Positions 5,585-5,827 of a DNA stretch of 5,827 nt are shown piece by piece. The notes below the pieces were generated by a model. It made no database searches. It saw nothing but the letters and a program-made list of their open reading frames with translations, and was not told the origin of the DNA. The stretch spans positions 1-5,827 of the forward strand of contig JAGRAK010000131.1 of the NCBI GenBank assembly GCA_020434645.1, written 5' to 3'. Position 1 is the first letter of the stretch. Each line of letters opens with the position of its first letter. Origin of the DNA: Bdellovibrionales bacterium (GTDB lineage: Bacteria > Bdellovibrionota > Bdellovibrionia > Bdellovibrionales > UBA1609). The translations under genes were made by a program, and so were the position numbers.

Positions 5585-5827
5585 GGCGGGTGTGAATAAT
5601 ACAACAGTACTTTAGTCATAACGCTATGTTACGCAAAAAACTAATAGGGACGATTATCGAGCTAAATGCGCTCCACGTCTGGTTTATGTGACGTTTATCA
5701 TACCTCAAAATTAAACAAAATTAATTAATTTAATGAGTTGGCTCTCCAGACGATCAATCTGTCTATTGGTCTAGAAATGGAGGGCTAGGCCTCTTGTTGA
5801 TAAAGTTAAGCGCTTGATATTCCGAAT
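5585..5827. other. Intergenic tail with no supportable gene
   Basis: No convincing coding frame is visible on either strand. It contains an AT-only 14-bp palindrome, AAATTAATTAATTT, at 5718-5731 and a distant 7-bp inverted repeat (CGTCTGG at 5676-5682, CCAGACG at 5746-5752). Two minus-strand frames enter from the right edge and stop after 18 and 20 codons, at 5771 and 5763; either could be the tail of a gene outside the window, but nothing decides this. Confidence 0.5.

Noticed and set aside
5676..5752. Distant inverted repeat CGTCTGG/CCAGACG
   Set aside because: Seven-base arms 63 bases apart are expected by chance, with no associated gene or element.
5763..5825. 20-codon minus-strand frame entering from the right edge, ending at TAG
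   Set aside because: Too short to identify; a competing frame of 18 codons also enters there. It may be a gene tail, but the sequence does not decide.

Overview
The window suggests a Gram-negative, moderately AT-rich bacterium with a periplasm. I would guess a Bdellovibrio-like or other delta-proteobacterial/Bdellovibrionota lineage. The reasons are the pairing of a DUF1552 protein with a PSCyt1/DUF1587-DUF1585 c-type cytochrome protein (known from planctomycetes, myxobacteria, acidobacteria and Bdellovibrio relatives), a lipoprotein signal of the Y-Q-S-C kind, and a standard proteobacterial initiator tRNA. This placement is inference from gene content only.

Layout from left to right. Positions 1-142 lie downstream of the minus-strand operon and hold a weak terminator-like hairpin and, in conflict with it, a short open frame leaving the window. 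Positions 143-3527 hold a two-gene minus-strand operon: an exported diheme-type cytochrome lipoprotein (1608-3527) followed after one base by a Tat-exported DUF1552 protein (143-1606). Positions 3528-3703 are the operon's upstream region, with a 9-bp-arm inverted repeat and a weak promoter candidate. A small four-helix membrane protein lies at 3704-4219 on the minus strand; its start is corrected here to a GTG with a good ribosome binding site. A compact divergent control region (4220-4342) separates it from a plus-strand pair: a TetR-family repressor (4343-4951) and a second four-helix membrane protein (4964-5395). The initiator tRNA-fMet lies at 5445-5521 on the minus strand with its own promoter at 5556-5584. 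The last 240 bases show no supportable gene.

Two functional groups can be read. The first is a periplasmic module of unknown substrate, in which a heme-carrying lipoprotein and a Tat substrate are translationally coupled and probably work together. The second is a TetR-controlled pair of small unknown membrane proteins. Its control region is unusually tidy: one self-complementary TTGCAA hexamer can serve as the -35 element of both divergent promoters, each with a 17-bp spacer, and each spacer carries a copy of the palindrome ATACATATGTAT, the two copies being 21 bp apart. A single repressor could therefore close both promoters. The predicted tetR transcript starts at or next to its GTG codon, which suggests a leaderless message.
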